A stretch of DNA of 64,000 nt from a virus. The translations under genes were made by a program, and so were the position numbers. Within the stretch, counting starts at the first letter, position 1. Each line of letters opens with the position of its first letter. Below, piece by piece: positions 24,448 through 32,407 of the stretch. The stretch spans positions 1 to 64,000 of the IMG/VR virus record IMGVR_UViG_3300046002_001345. One strand, 5' to 3'. Under the pieces are notes generated by a model. That model did not search any database, was not told where the DNA came from, and saw nothing but the letters and a program-made list of their open reading frames with translations.

Positions 24448-25840
24448 GCCATTTGCACTCCTGCCAAAACTCTTTCATCTGTGGAAATATATCTGTAAAG
24501 TATCCTATATCCGTTTCGTATGCTCCTCTACGTTTGTCATATTCATTAAAGAATCGATAGAAGTCCGCACGTTGTTCGTTGATATACTTTTCTGTAAGCT
24601 TCTTGCCATTCTTCATCCAAGCAAGGTCACGTTCCATACGTTGTATTTCGTAGTCTTTGAATCCATCAAATCTATTTTCACCTTCTTTAATCTGATATTG
24701 TTTCATCCACTTGATCACATCTTCTAAGATGCCTGTATAAGCTGGCGGAAGTATTTGTAGGCTTTGCCACTGTGGCGTTCTCAACACAGGAGTATCAAAC
24801 CAAACACGTTGATAGGTTGTGCTGTGTAGTTTGCGCAATACTAAAATGTGTTCTAATAGTCTTTGTAGACCTAAGATACTAAGGTTATTCATTGTGATGA
24901 TAAACGTTAAGCTATTACGTCCAGGAATCTCAGTTAAAAAACGATTAGTATAATCATTAACTCTATTAGAATTCAAACCACGACGAATATATTCAGCATG
25001 TTCAGGTATACCTGTATCTAAACTTACATACTGCATAAAGTGTTCAATCTTTGTACCAGTACACAAGTCTTTTACTTTGTCTAGATACTTTTCAAACAAA
25101 CCAGGTTCAACACTGAAGTTACTAGTAACATCTACGTGTAAATCACTCTTAGGACTTGCTAAGATATAATCAAACACACGATGCGTATTCTTATCCATTA
25201 GCGGCTCACCACCAGTCATTCTAAAGTGTTTTAAGCTACCGTATAGTTCTGGCCACCATTTCCAGAACGCTTCTACGTAAGGATTATGATCTTTAACAGG
25301 AATAGGTTGTCTACGACCTTTAAAATGACTAGGGTCGTTGTGTGGTTTTGCTGTGGGATATGCTCCCCAGCGATCAATATCTTTCTGCCACTCTGTACTA
25401 AACTGTGGACTGCAATAACTGCATGCTAGGTTACAACCGTGACTAAAGTTTACCTCAACATAACTCGGAGTAACATCGGCATCCCACGGTAGGGCTTTAA
25501 TAGTATCATAGTGTTCGGAGGCCCACGGCTCGCCACTGCGATAGTGACGATCACTTAAGTGACCAGTATCTTCTATATGCCAACAGTAATTACACTCTTT
25601 AGGTTTTTCACCTTCGAGCATTTTCTTACGTTGTTCTTTTTTATGCTGTGTGTTGTGTAGGGCACTAGGATGAAACTCAACTACCTGTGCATCAATTTCG
25701 TGCAATGGTGGATGGTAACAGCTATTGTTAAGCCCAGTAGGCAAATGTAGGCTTACTTGTTGCCATTTAGCCAAACATAAACTAGGACCTAATTTGTCCT
25801 TCATTTCTTCTGCAGCCGACATGAATACTGATTTACTCAC
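24431..25840 (-). CDS. Radical SAM protein, Cys/His-type N-terminal site, 469 aa
   Basis: The layout matches the protein at 23071-24447: LCLAKWQQVSLHLPTG (Cys22), NNSCYHPPLHEID (Cys41 plus His), HPSALHNT, CNYC (83, 86), core CNLACSYC (Cys136, 140, 143) and RMTGGEPLM. The start is a GTG at 25840; an ATG at 25822 is also possible, and neither has a good ribosome site, so translation probably follows termination of the upstream gene. Substrate unknown. Confidence 0.87.
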   Translation of the reverse strand: MSKSVFMSAAEEMKDKLGPSLCLAKWQQVSLHLPTGLNNSCYHPPLHEIDAQVVEFHPSALHNTQHKKEQRKKMLEGEKPKECNYCWHIEDTGHLSDRHYRSGEPWASEHYDTIKALPWDADVTPSYVEVNFSHGCNLACSYCSPQFSTEWQKDIDRWGAYPTAKPHNDPSHFKGRRQPIPVKDHNPYVEAFWKWWPELYGSLKHFRMTGGEPLMDKNTHRVFDYILASPKSDLHVDVTSNFSVEPGLFEKYLDKVKDLCTGTKIEHFMQYVSLDTGIPEHAEYIRRGLNSNRVNDYTNRFLTEIPGRNSLTFIITMNNLSILGLQRLLEHILVLRKLHSTTYQRVWFDTPVLRTPQWQSLQILPPAYTGILEDVIKWMKQYQIKEGENRFDGFKDYEIQRMERDLAWMKNGKKLTEKYINEQRADFYRFFNEYDKRRGAYETDIGYFTDIFPQMKEFWQECKWHAENS

Positions 25841-26732
25841 GGTTCATTATTCCTTTGTTTACAAAATTACTCTTGTAATGATGTTTAAAAAATTTACTTT
25901 CTGCTGGATCCATATCTATAATAGGTAATCCCAATCGTGTACGAAGTATCTGACCTAACCGTTGGCAATGTTCTACTGGTTCATTGATACTTTCGTATTC
26001 CTTCCATAATGCCCCGAGCGCATCAAAGTCTTGTACCTTACGATAATCCCAATCTTCTAACATTGTTAAATACGTACCTTGACGTGATCCAACTATAGCC
26101 CAAAAACCATTCTCTACGTCTGCGCCTACGGTTTGCCAAATACATAAGTTATCATAGTTACGACTATGTACACGCTGTTCGAAGTCTTCTAATGAAGGCT
26201 TTGTTCCACGATCTAAACACATCTTAACACCCTCACGGAAGCCCGCTCGCCATGCTTGGAAAGGTGTTTGGTTTGGATAGGTTGTTGAATAGCAGTCACT
26301 CATAGCCCAATAGTTAGGATAGAAACAAAACTCTACATCATTTTCGGCTGAGCCGTCTGATGCTTCATGCGTTTTCATCTGATTGACGAAATCCTTTGTC
26401 CAACAAGATAAGCCACCGTTGCCGTATTGTAGGCCATTAATGTAATTACGAGCACGCCAACGGAAAACGCAATCTCTATTAGTTTCATCGAGTTTAAGTT
26501 GAAGGTTAAAGAACTCGGGGTTAGGGAGGTTGTCACCGTCAATGAGGATAAACCGATCAGTGCCACTGGCACTAGCGGCCGCCTTGTGAGCCGCGTCACT
26601 GCCCTTGACTCCATCAACTCTAGTAGCCCAAGGAACCATGTTTTGTATCTTAATCCAATTTTGCTCTTTGTTAGGTTCGTCGTAGGTTAGGTAAACTACG
26701 TCTAAGTCTGCTATATCAACTATTTGGCTCAT
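25833..26732 (-). CDS. GT-A-type glycosyltransferase-like protein, 299 aa
   Basis: A GT-A-like N-terminal half carries the putative metal-binding Asp pair in RFILIDGDNLPNPEF (about residue 70). NYINGLQYGNGGLSCWTK and PFQAWRAGFREGVKM follow, segments shared with the protein at 9152-10459, which lacks the Asp pair. Length is 299 residues. It overlaps neighbours on both sides. A nucleotide-sugar transferase role is likely from the fold pattern; the sugar is unknown. Confidence 0.6.
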   Translation of the reverse strand: MSQIVDIADLDVVYLTYDEPNKEQNWIKIQNMVPWATRVDGVKGSDAAHKAAASASGTDRFILIDGDNLPNPEFFNLQLKLDETNRDCVFRWRARNYINGLQYGNGGLSCWTKDFVNQMKTHEASDGSAENDVEFCFYPNYWAMSDCYSTTYPNQTPFQAWRAGFREGVKMCLDRGTKPSLEDFEQRVHSRNYDNLCIWQTVGADVENGFWAIVGSRQGTYLTMLEDWDYRKVQDFDALGALWKEYESINEPVEHCQRLGQILRTRLGLPIIDMDPAESKFFKHHYKSNFVNKGIMNRE

Positions 26733-27078
26733 AATATTCTACACTATCATAGGTTTCATCTAGCTCTAAGATTAGGCCAGCATGATGTTTTACAGTTTTA
26801 AATCCTTGATTACTACGCTTTAATTGTACACTCACTCCGGGGTTCATGTCAATCTTTATTAACCGTTTTTTCACAATATCTACATGATATTGAGTATAGT
26901 TGTTATATGTTTCTCGATCAACTACGATATATTGTTCACTTTCTGGATGTTTCTGCATACTACACATATGAATAGCACCAGTTTCGTCATAGTGTAAGCG
27001 ATATTCTATAGGTTCCGGTACAATAGCCATGGCGGCCATAGCAGAGTTAAACTCATCTAACCATTCTTGCGAATTCAT
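26716..27078 (-). CDS. Hypothetical protein, 120 aa
   Basis: I choose the ATG at 27078 (MNSQEWLDEF), since the AAGGAG ribosome site is 7 bases upstream of it and too close to the ATG at 27084. The product is a small globular domain (YRLHYDETGAIHMCSMQKHP, then YIVVDRETYNNYTQYHVDIV). The pattern is familiar from uncharacterised proteins of marine T4-like phages. No catalytic motif. Confidence 0.6.
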   Translation of the reverse strand: MNSQEWLDEFNSAMAAMAIVPEPIEYRLHYDETGAIHMCSMQKHPESEQYIVVDRETYNNYTQYHVDIVKKRLIKIDMNPGVSVQLKRSNQGFKTVKHHAGLILELDETYDSVEYYEPNS

Positions 27079-27922
27079 CTGCATACTCCTTGATTAGTTC
27101 GTCTGTAACCCATGCTTTATCTTGATAGTGCAAGGGATGGTATTGATTAATGTTATTAATTCTAACCATTGGCACAGGTGTCTCATACACTACTAAATTG
27201 TGCCACGGTGTTGCTGTACTAAACTTATTAATTTTTGGCTTCATATGTGTAAAGTTAATAAAATCTACACCAGGTATAGTACAGACTTCTTCTCCCACAA
27301 TCTTAGCGGCCAATGCATATACTACATCAGTAGTTGGCTGTTCGTCATAACACTTAATTAAGGTATCTTTAACCGTAGTCCAGTTTTGAAATATCTGTCG
27401 AGCATACCAAAAGAACTCTGCGGCTTCTTGGCTATAACGGAAATACATAATGCCATTATAAACATCAGGTAGTTGGTTGTCATCAAACACTTGTCTATAT
27501 GTTCTGTCATCACTGAGTTTGCCTAGATAATCTCTACATCCTTGGCCAAGTACAATGTTTTTAAGTCTAAACGTAGTCCACCAATGCGCTATGCTACGAG
27601 TGAATACAATGTCGCTTTCTAATTTGATTGTTTCTTTAAACGGCGTTAGATAAAACGCCTGCCATTCATTAGACAATTTCCATTCAACGTTAGCTGCTTC
27701 GTCGTTCTCAATGGTAGTAACATAGTCGAATACCTTGCGATGCTCATCTGTCACTAGCTCTAAGGTAGCTTGATCAACTGCTACTGCATACAAACTACCT
27801 GGCATAGTTATCTTAATGCTCAGAGCTTGCAAGTATGCTAGGCGCAGATAATCCACATCTAAGGTATTCTGTGCAATAGTAAAAAATCCTTGCTGTGCTT
27901 GATATTGATCTACTTTGCGCAT
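27053..27922 (-). CDS. Glycosyltransferase-like protein (GT-A type), 289 aa
   Basis: The fold pattern is that of a GT8-like transferase: an N-terminal Rossmann-like start (FFTIAQNTLDVDYLRLAYLQ), the AFYLTPFKETIKLESDIVFT segment where ESD stands in the place of the DxD motif, and LPDVYNGIMYFRYS, equivalent to the acceptor-side strand. It is similar in plan to the next gene upstream, which has DSD in the same place. Coupled overlaps on both sides. Donor sugar unknown. Confidence 0.6.
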   Translation of the reverse strand: MRKVDQYQAQQGFFTIAQNTLDVDYLRLAYLQALSIKITMPGSLYAVAVDQATLELVTDEHRKVFDYVTTIENDEAANVEWKLSNEWQAFYLTPFKETIKLESDIVFTRSIAHWWTTFRLKNIVLGQGCRDYLGKLSDDRTYRQVFDDNQLPDVYNGIMYFRYSQEAAEFFWYARQIFQNWTTVKDTLIKCYDEQPTTDVVYALAAKIVGEEVCTIPGVDFINFTHMKPKINKFSTATPWHNLVVYETPVPMVRINNINQYHPLHYQDKAWVTDELIKEYADEFARMVR

Positions 27923-28719
27923 ATCGTATCTACAAAGTCTTTAAAGTTATCTGATAGCAAATAGCCTTTATCCATAACGTGTATGTTCTGACGAGGGATT
28001 ACGTATCCCCTTTCTCGTTCTTTAACTACTAGCATAGAATTCTTCACAGTGATACTAGTTGTAACATCAGCAAAGGTCAGCATTGGTGTAACTATACCTT
28101 GGTCAAAATTTGGATCATAGCCGTTTAGAATATTGTTAGCAATAGTAAAAGCATAGTCGTTACGAAAGTTTCCCTCACGCATATGATATAGTTTCATGTA
28201 GTAGGTATAGTTGCGTTGTATACGGCCCACCAGGTCAAACAACATTTTTGTTTTAGCTGTTTTGCGGAATAGAATGACTGTAGCCCAAAGATAATCAAGA
28301 CCAAACATGCCCATCTTTAACTTCCACGCCGTAGCAGGTTTATTATTCCAACTCATTATCCGATAATCAAAGTCTTGCTCAAATAATTTAATTAAATTAG
28401 TATCAAGCATTAGATAATCGCTGTCTATTAGAATAGTTTCATCGTAAGGACTTAGTTCATATGCTCTAAAACGATCGCCATTGCGCCAGCTGCCTTCTAC
28501 ATCTATTTTGCGATTTTTAAGTTCGTTACTGACATAGACTATGTTGTCAAAGCCCTGTGCTGTAGTTCCGTGCTCTGTAACTAAGGTAACAGGTAATCCT
28601 GTAGTATGTTTAACTAGTCGTGCGCAATGTTCAGCTATAGTAACGTAGCTGGTCTTTTCTGTGTCAAAAGCAAAAAGCAGTACTCCTCTAGACTTTGCGG
28701 GCACGTTTGATTTCGTCAT
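27910..28719 (-). CDS. Glycosyltransferase-like protein (GT-A type), 269 aa
   Basis: Near residue 95 the sequence SPYDETILIDSDYLMLDTN gives a DSD metal-binding motif at the end of a strand, as in GT8-type enzymes. The preceding GVLLFAFDTEKTSYVTIAE and GLPVTLVTEHG fit the nucleotide-binding part, and the C-terminal part includes RNDYAFTIANNILNGY. It overlaps the upstream 104-aa gene by 32 bases, so the exact start is uncertain. It is the second gene of the island. Confidence 0.65.
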   Translation of the reverse strand: MTKSNVPAKSRGVLLFAFDTEKTSYVTIAEHCARLVKHTTGLPVTLVTEHGTTAQGFDNIVYVSNELKNRKIDVEGSWRNGDRFRAYELSPYDETILIDSDYLMLDTNLIKLFEQDFDYRIMSWNNKPATAWKLKMGMFGLDYLWATVILFRKTAKTKMLFDLVGRIQRNYTYYMKLYHMREGNFRNDYAFTIANNILNGYDPNFDQGIVTPMLTFADVTTSITVKNSMLVVKERERGYVIPRQNIHVMDKGYLLSDNFKDFVDTICAK

Positions 28720-29002
28720 GTTGGATATGCCAGGTGTTCATTACCATTTGATAATGTTGTCGACACAATGTCAGAAGCTCGAGCCTACTAACTAGTATTG
28801 GATTTTGATAGGTATCTTCTAGATATAACTCATCAGAGTCCCAGGCATTAAGGAACGCTATTAGCTCTGGGGTAACTTTAAACAGGCCGCTATTGTGTGT
28901 TACCTGTAGATCTGTTTGAATTTTTTCTCGTAAGATACGTTTGTTGACTTGATAGTCAGTGGCTAAACGTATTTCTTGGGTAAGGTTGTCTAAGTCGCTC
29001 AT
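28688..29002 (-). CDS. Hypothetical protein, 104 aa, first gene of the island
   Basis: This small helical protein (MSDLDNLTQEIRLATDYQVN; FLNAWDSDELYLEDTYQNPI) lies directly downstream of the island promoter, with a predicted leader of only about eight bases and no ribosome site. The arrangement is familiar from uncharacterised marine T4-like phage proteins. It overlaps the next gene by 32 bases. Function unknown. Confidence 0.6.
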   Translation of the reverse strand: MSDLDNLTQEIRLATDYQVNKRILREKIQTDLQVTHNSGLFKVTPELIAFLNAWDSDELYLEDTYQNPILVSRLELLTLCRQHYQMVMNTWHIQHDEIKRARKV

Positions 29003-29016
29003 ACTAGTAATTATCT

Positions 29017-29045
29017 AGTATAGCAACCCAGTGAGAAAAAAGCAA
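29017..29045 (-). promoter_or_regulatory. Sigma70-type promoter of the radical SAM island
   Basis: Read on the minus strand, TTGCTT (29045-29040) and TATACT (29022-29017) are spaced by exactly 17 bases. The -35 box overlaps the 3' arm and the T-run of the upstream terminator. The predicted start lies about eight bases before the ATG at 29002. It would drive the 20-kb array down to 9152. Confidence 0.6.
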
Positions 29046-29057
29046 CCGAAAAGGTTG
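29035..29057 (-). terminator. Rho-independent terminator ending the virion block
   Basis: On the minus strand CAACC (29057-29053), a five-base loop TTTTC and GGTTG (29047-29043) form a short stem, followed after one base by six T. It starts two bases after the stop codon of the last structural gene (29059). The stem is short, so termination may be partial. Confidence 0.7.
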
Positions 29058-29058
29058 A

Positions 29059-29979
29059 TTAAACTGCTGCAATAGTTGGATTGCCCCAGCTAGCTGATAG
29101 ATAGGTTGTTGCTGGTGGAGTGTATGTACCGTTATAGGCCATGGTCACGTTTACAGCGTCGTTTAACCCTACGTAGGTTGTAGGGATATTCCACCCAATT
29201 GTAACGGTAATTTGTAGACCGTTATCACCATTACCGCCAACGTTGGTGGTGCTTGTTTTTACGTTAAAGTTTGTATAATCACTGTTATATTCGTAACGAT
29301 AATTACTTGAATAGACCTGACTTGCGAGTTGATTTGTTGTAGTTAATCCCCAATAACCAATACTATTTGTAGTACGGGTTGCGCCGTTAGTTCCTGTGTA
29401 TGATGATGCGCTGTTAGTCATCACACCACCTTTAAGATTAGTGCCCAAGTTTGTCACTAAGTCGGCACTACGTAATGTACCATTATTGTTCGTAACACCT
29501 GTAATATTCCAACCAATACGTCCACCACAGTTAAAGAAATAACGTGCAGCATTGCCACTTGCCCAGGTGAACGTCATGGCTTTTGTACCTGAGAATGCCC
29601 CAGTACCGCCAGTAATATTGTAACCGGTCAAGGTAGTTGTTGCTAGTGTGCCCGTGGCTGCAGCAGTTAGTCGACTACTGTAAGAAGTATTAACCGCAGT
29701 TTGCAGAGTAGCTAGATAGGTAATAGTTGTACCTGCTGTTGGCGCACTAATACCAGACCCTGCACCACTTTGGTGTAGCCTAGCATTGTTTAATGTATTA
29801 ACTAAACTTGCCCATTGCGTGGCTGTCACCGTTCCGCTGGCACTAACAGCACTAACAGCAGTTTGGCCGTACCCAGCACTACCAGAGCCCACGTTCCAAA
29901 CTGTGTTAAGTTGGTTTGACCCATTGATAAGATTATTATAATCTGTAGCTTGGATTAATCCACCTGATGCGTATGTCAT
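29059..29979 (-). CDS. Virion structural / fibre-associated protein, 306 aa
   Basis: The protein begins TYASGGLIQATDYNNLINGS, a start seen in phage structural proteins. It is rich in Thr, Ser, Gly and Asn, with no charged clusters, as expected of a beta-structured virion or fibre protein. The C-terminal part (LQITVTIGWNIPTTYVGLND) looks like a beta-sandwich. It is the last gene of the virion block, just before the terminator. Start has an AAGG ribosome site. Exact role unknown. Confidence 0.6.
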   Translation of the reverse strand: MTYASGGLIQATDYNNLINGSNQLNTVWNVGSGSAGYGQTAVSAVSASGTVTATQWASLVNTLNNARLHQSGAGSGISAPTAGTTITYLATLQTAVNTSYSSRLTAAATGTLATTTLTGYNITGGTGAFSGTKAMTFTWASGNAARYFFNCGGRIGWNITGVTNNNGTLRSADLVTNLGTNLKGGVMTNSASSYTGTNGATRTTNSIGYWGLTTTNQLASQVYSSNYRYEYNSDYTNFNVKTSTTNVGGNGDNGLQITVTIGWNIPTTYVGLNDAVNVTMAYNGTYTPPATTYLSASWGNPTIAAV

Positions 29980-29990
29980 TTTTCTTTACC

Positions 29991-31838
29991 TTAACTGTTT
30001 AATTTAACTATAGCTTCAACGGTGCCTTCAGTCACTGTTGTTTTGTCTTCTAATGCGCGGCCAATTACATTGAACGCTGTCATTTCACTTCTGTCTGCAG
30101 CACGAGCTAGGCCGTTACCTGCACTTACTAAACGATCACCTTTCTTAACAGCACCAATTACACGAACTGGTACACGACCGTTAACTGCTACTGGTGGATG
30201 GGTAGCATTGGTACCTGCGCCGCCGTTTAGCAAGAAACCTGCAGCTGTACTTATAACACCAAATACTGCTTCTGACAATTCTTGTACTGCGGCTGTAATT
30301 TCTTTTAAGCCACCTAGTTCAACTACAGTACCCGGTACCATAGGAACGTCTGCTTCAAAGCGTTCTGCCAAGTCAGCATAATTGGCCTGTACTGATAAGA
30401 AATTACCTGTTACACCGTAGATAAAGTTCCAGCGCGAAGCTGATGTACCTAAACTCGATGCTGCATTAGCTGATGGTACAGCATACGCAGTAGTAACAGT
30501 TAAGTTACCGTTTACTACTGTCGCGCCAGTGATTGTAGTAGCACCGTTAACTGTTAATGAACTTAATGTGCCTCCGGTGGCTAAAATATTACCTGCGGCA
30601 TTAATAAATCCGCTAGATATTGTTAGTGTACCAACTTGTGTAGTTGCGCCGTTAACTCTTAATGAATTAAATAAACCACCCTGTGCTAATACGTTGCCAG
30701 ATGTATTAAGTTGTGAGAACACCGTACCCGTACCTGATGTTAAACTTAGAACATCAATGTTAACACCATAAATTGTATTGTATCTATTTGTAGCATTACC
30801 CAAATATGCCACATTGTTTGATGTTGGAATAATGTTACCACTGTGGTTTGTTATACCATTAACTGTTAGTGCATTATGTACAGCACCAGTTGATAAAACA
30901 TTGCCCGATAGATTTAAGGACGTACCAGTAGTTGCACCAGCTACTGTTAGTGCATTAGCCACTGTGATTGTATTGGTACTTGCGGCAATAGTTAGTGCTG
31001 TGGTAGTAACGCCGCTTCTGTTTATATCTACACGAATATTTCTGTTTGATGTTGTTTCTGCAACAACCGCTGTACCGGAACTAGTATCAAATGTCAAGTC
31101 ACCCCCAACAGTTAATCCGCCAGCTGCGCCAAATGCATAGTTGGTTGTTTGGCTAATATCGCTACGTAAGAATTGGCTAGCTGAGAAGCCGCCTAAAGTA
31201 CTTGCGCCAGTTGTAGCACCTGTAAACTGTGCTCCAGCAATAGTAGTTTGACTAACTAAATTTAAACCTGGGATAATTGTACTAAAGCCAGGAATTGCTG
31301 TTTGTGGTGTAAATGTTGCGTCTTTGCTTAGAATAGCAACAATAGTATTTGATACATAAAATTTAGTTACATTGTGCGAAACTGCACCTGTGTCCAGAAT
31401 ACTTTCTGTTACCGGACCCGATGTACCTGATGTGCTAGTGTATGTAGGACCAATAGTAATCCAGGCACTACCGCTCCATACTTTCAATTGTGCATTAGTA
31501 GTGTCCCACCAAATATCGCCTGTTACTGAAATACCTGCGCTAGGCGAAGTTGCTTGTGTAATCGCACTTGAAATAGGTTTCCAAAGATTGTTTGCAGCAT
31601 TGTAGACTTTTAAGATGTCGTTTACGTTATCATACCAAAGTTGACCTGTTAATGGTGCTGTTGGTGCTGTGCTATTACTAAAGTTTTCTAGTAATTGAAC
31701 GTAGTTTTCATTTAAGAAAATACCATAACCAGCATAGTTTTTACCAATGAGCGTAAGACTAGTAGCAGTAGTATTAACTGTACCATCTGCGACTGTAGCT
31801 ATCGATATCCCAGCTGTTGTAGTGACTGTATATGTCAT
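29991..31838 (-). CDS. Tail fibre-like protein (paralogue 1), 615 aa
   Basis: The N-terminal 75 residues (TLIGKNYAGYGIFLNENYVQ, LTGQLWYDNVNDILKVYN) are shared with the fibre proteins at 32408-33685 and 33700-35397, suggesting a common attachment domain. The middle holds Asn/Thr/Gly repeats (GATTITGATVVNGNL). The last 150 residues form another domain (YADLAERFEAD, VAVNGRVPVRVIGAVKKGD) found at the ends of phage fibres. A late promoter lies just upstream. Likely a baseplate- or tail-attached adhesin. Confidence 0.75.
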   Translation of the reverse strand: MTYTVTTTAGISIATVADGTVNTTATSLTLIGKNYAGYGIFLNENYVQLLENFSNSTAPTAPLTGQLWYDNVNDILKVYNAANNLWKPISSAITQATSPSAGISVTGDIWWDTTNAQLKVWSGSAWITIGPTYTSTSGTSGPVTESILDTGAVSHNVTKFYVSNTIVAILSKDATFTPQTAIPGFSTIIPGLNLVSQTTIAGAQFTGATTGASTLGGFSASQFLRSDISQTTNYAFGAAGGLTVGGDLTFDTSSGTAVVAETTSNRNIRVDINRSGVTTTALTIAASTNTITVANALTVAGATTGTSLNLSGNVLSTGAVHNALTVNGITNHSGNIIPTSNNVAYLGNATNRYNTIYGVNIDVLSLTSGTGTVFSQLNTSGNVLAQGGLFNSLRVNGATTQVGTLTISSGFINAAGNILATGGTLSSLTVNGATTITGATVVNGNLTVTTAYAVPSANAASSLGTSASRWNFIYGVTGNFLSVQANYADLAERFEADVPMVPGTVVELGGLKEITAAVQELSEAVFGVISTAAGFLLNGGAGTNATHPPVAVNGRVPVRVIGAVKKGDRLVSAGNGLARAADRSEMTAFNVIGRALEDKTTVTEGTVEAIVKLNS

Positions 31839-31863
31839 AATTCTAACCTATTTAATATTATAT

Positions 31864-31871
31864 TATTTATC
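31864..31871 (-). promoter_or_regulatory. Late-type promoter (GATAAATA)
   Basis: On the minus strand GATAAATA matches seven of eight bases of the T4 late promoter TATAAATA, which is read with the gp55 sigma factor encoded at 62022. The ATG of the fibre gene is 25 bases downstream, with an AGG-type ribosome site between. Confidence 0.65.
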
Positions 31872-31876
31872 TTAGT

Positions 31877-32404
31877 TTAACCGGCCAATCCTAACAATGA
31901 TCCGCTGTTTTCAAAAGTAGTAATAGTTTCCCCACTTAGATAATATCCGGTACCTTTTGTTGCAACTATGGCATTAGCTGATCCACCAGCAATAGTACCA
32001 TTGTTATTAATAATCAATGATGTTGCAGTAGAAACAGCATTGCCGCCTGGCCAAGCTGCGTTCCCTGTGGCACCTTGTATAGTTCCATTGTTTATCAAAT
32101 AAATTCTACTACCGGTTGGAAATCCACCAATGCTAAAACTAGCAACATTAGCATTAACTGATGTTACCCACACCCCAGCGTTTACTGTAACTTTTACATT
32201 TAATGGTCTAATAGGACTACCCATTATAGTGTATAAGTTTGCATTAGTTACATTAGAAGTGATAACTGCGGTATTATGTAAGGTCTGCCAAGCATTGCCA
32301 CTAAAAATAGTTACTGATTTCGTTTCTGCCCAAACATTGCCATCCCAAACATATATTGCTTTAGGAACTTTCCATTGATAGTTGTCATAAACATTGATAG
32401 TCAT
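31877..32404 (-). CDS. Fibre-associated structural protein, 175 aa
   Basis: A Trp-rich N-terminus (YDNYQWKVPKAIYVWDGNVW; FSGNAWQTL) resembles short carbohydrate- or particle-binding repeats. It is followed by a Gly/Asn-rich region (LINNGTIQGATGNAAWPGGN; LIINNNGTIAGGSANAI) of the kind forming beta-helices with Asn ladders. Located between two fibre paralogues, it is probably a fibre tip or adaptor protein. No enzyme motif. Confidence 0.65.
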   Translation of the reverse strand: MTINVYDNYQWKVPKAIYVWDGNVWAETKSVTIFSGNAWQTLHNTAVITSNVTNANLYTIMGSPIRPLNVKVTVNAGVWVTSVNANVASFSIGGFPTGSRIYLINNGTIQGATGNAAWPGGNAVSTATSLIINNNGTIAGGSANAIVATKGTGYYLSGETITTFENSGSLLGLAG

Positions 32405-32407
32405 TTG

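Noticed and set aside
12094-25840. Radical SAM genes as a QueE-type deazaguanine DNA-modification pathway
   Set aside because: No QueC, QueD, GTP cyclohydrolase or transglycosylase-like partner is present, and the cysteine layout differs from QueE.
30022-31605. Several plus-strand open frames opposite the fibre gene 29991-31838
   Set aside because: They are opposite-strand shadows of a Val/Thr/Gly/Asn-rich coding sequence, with no ribosome sites and no recognisable products.
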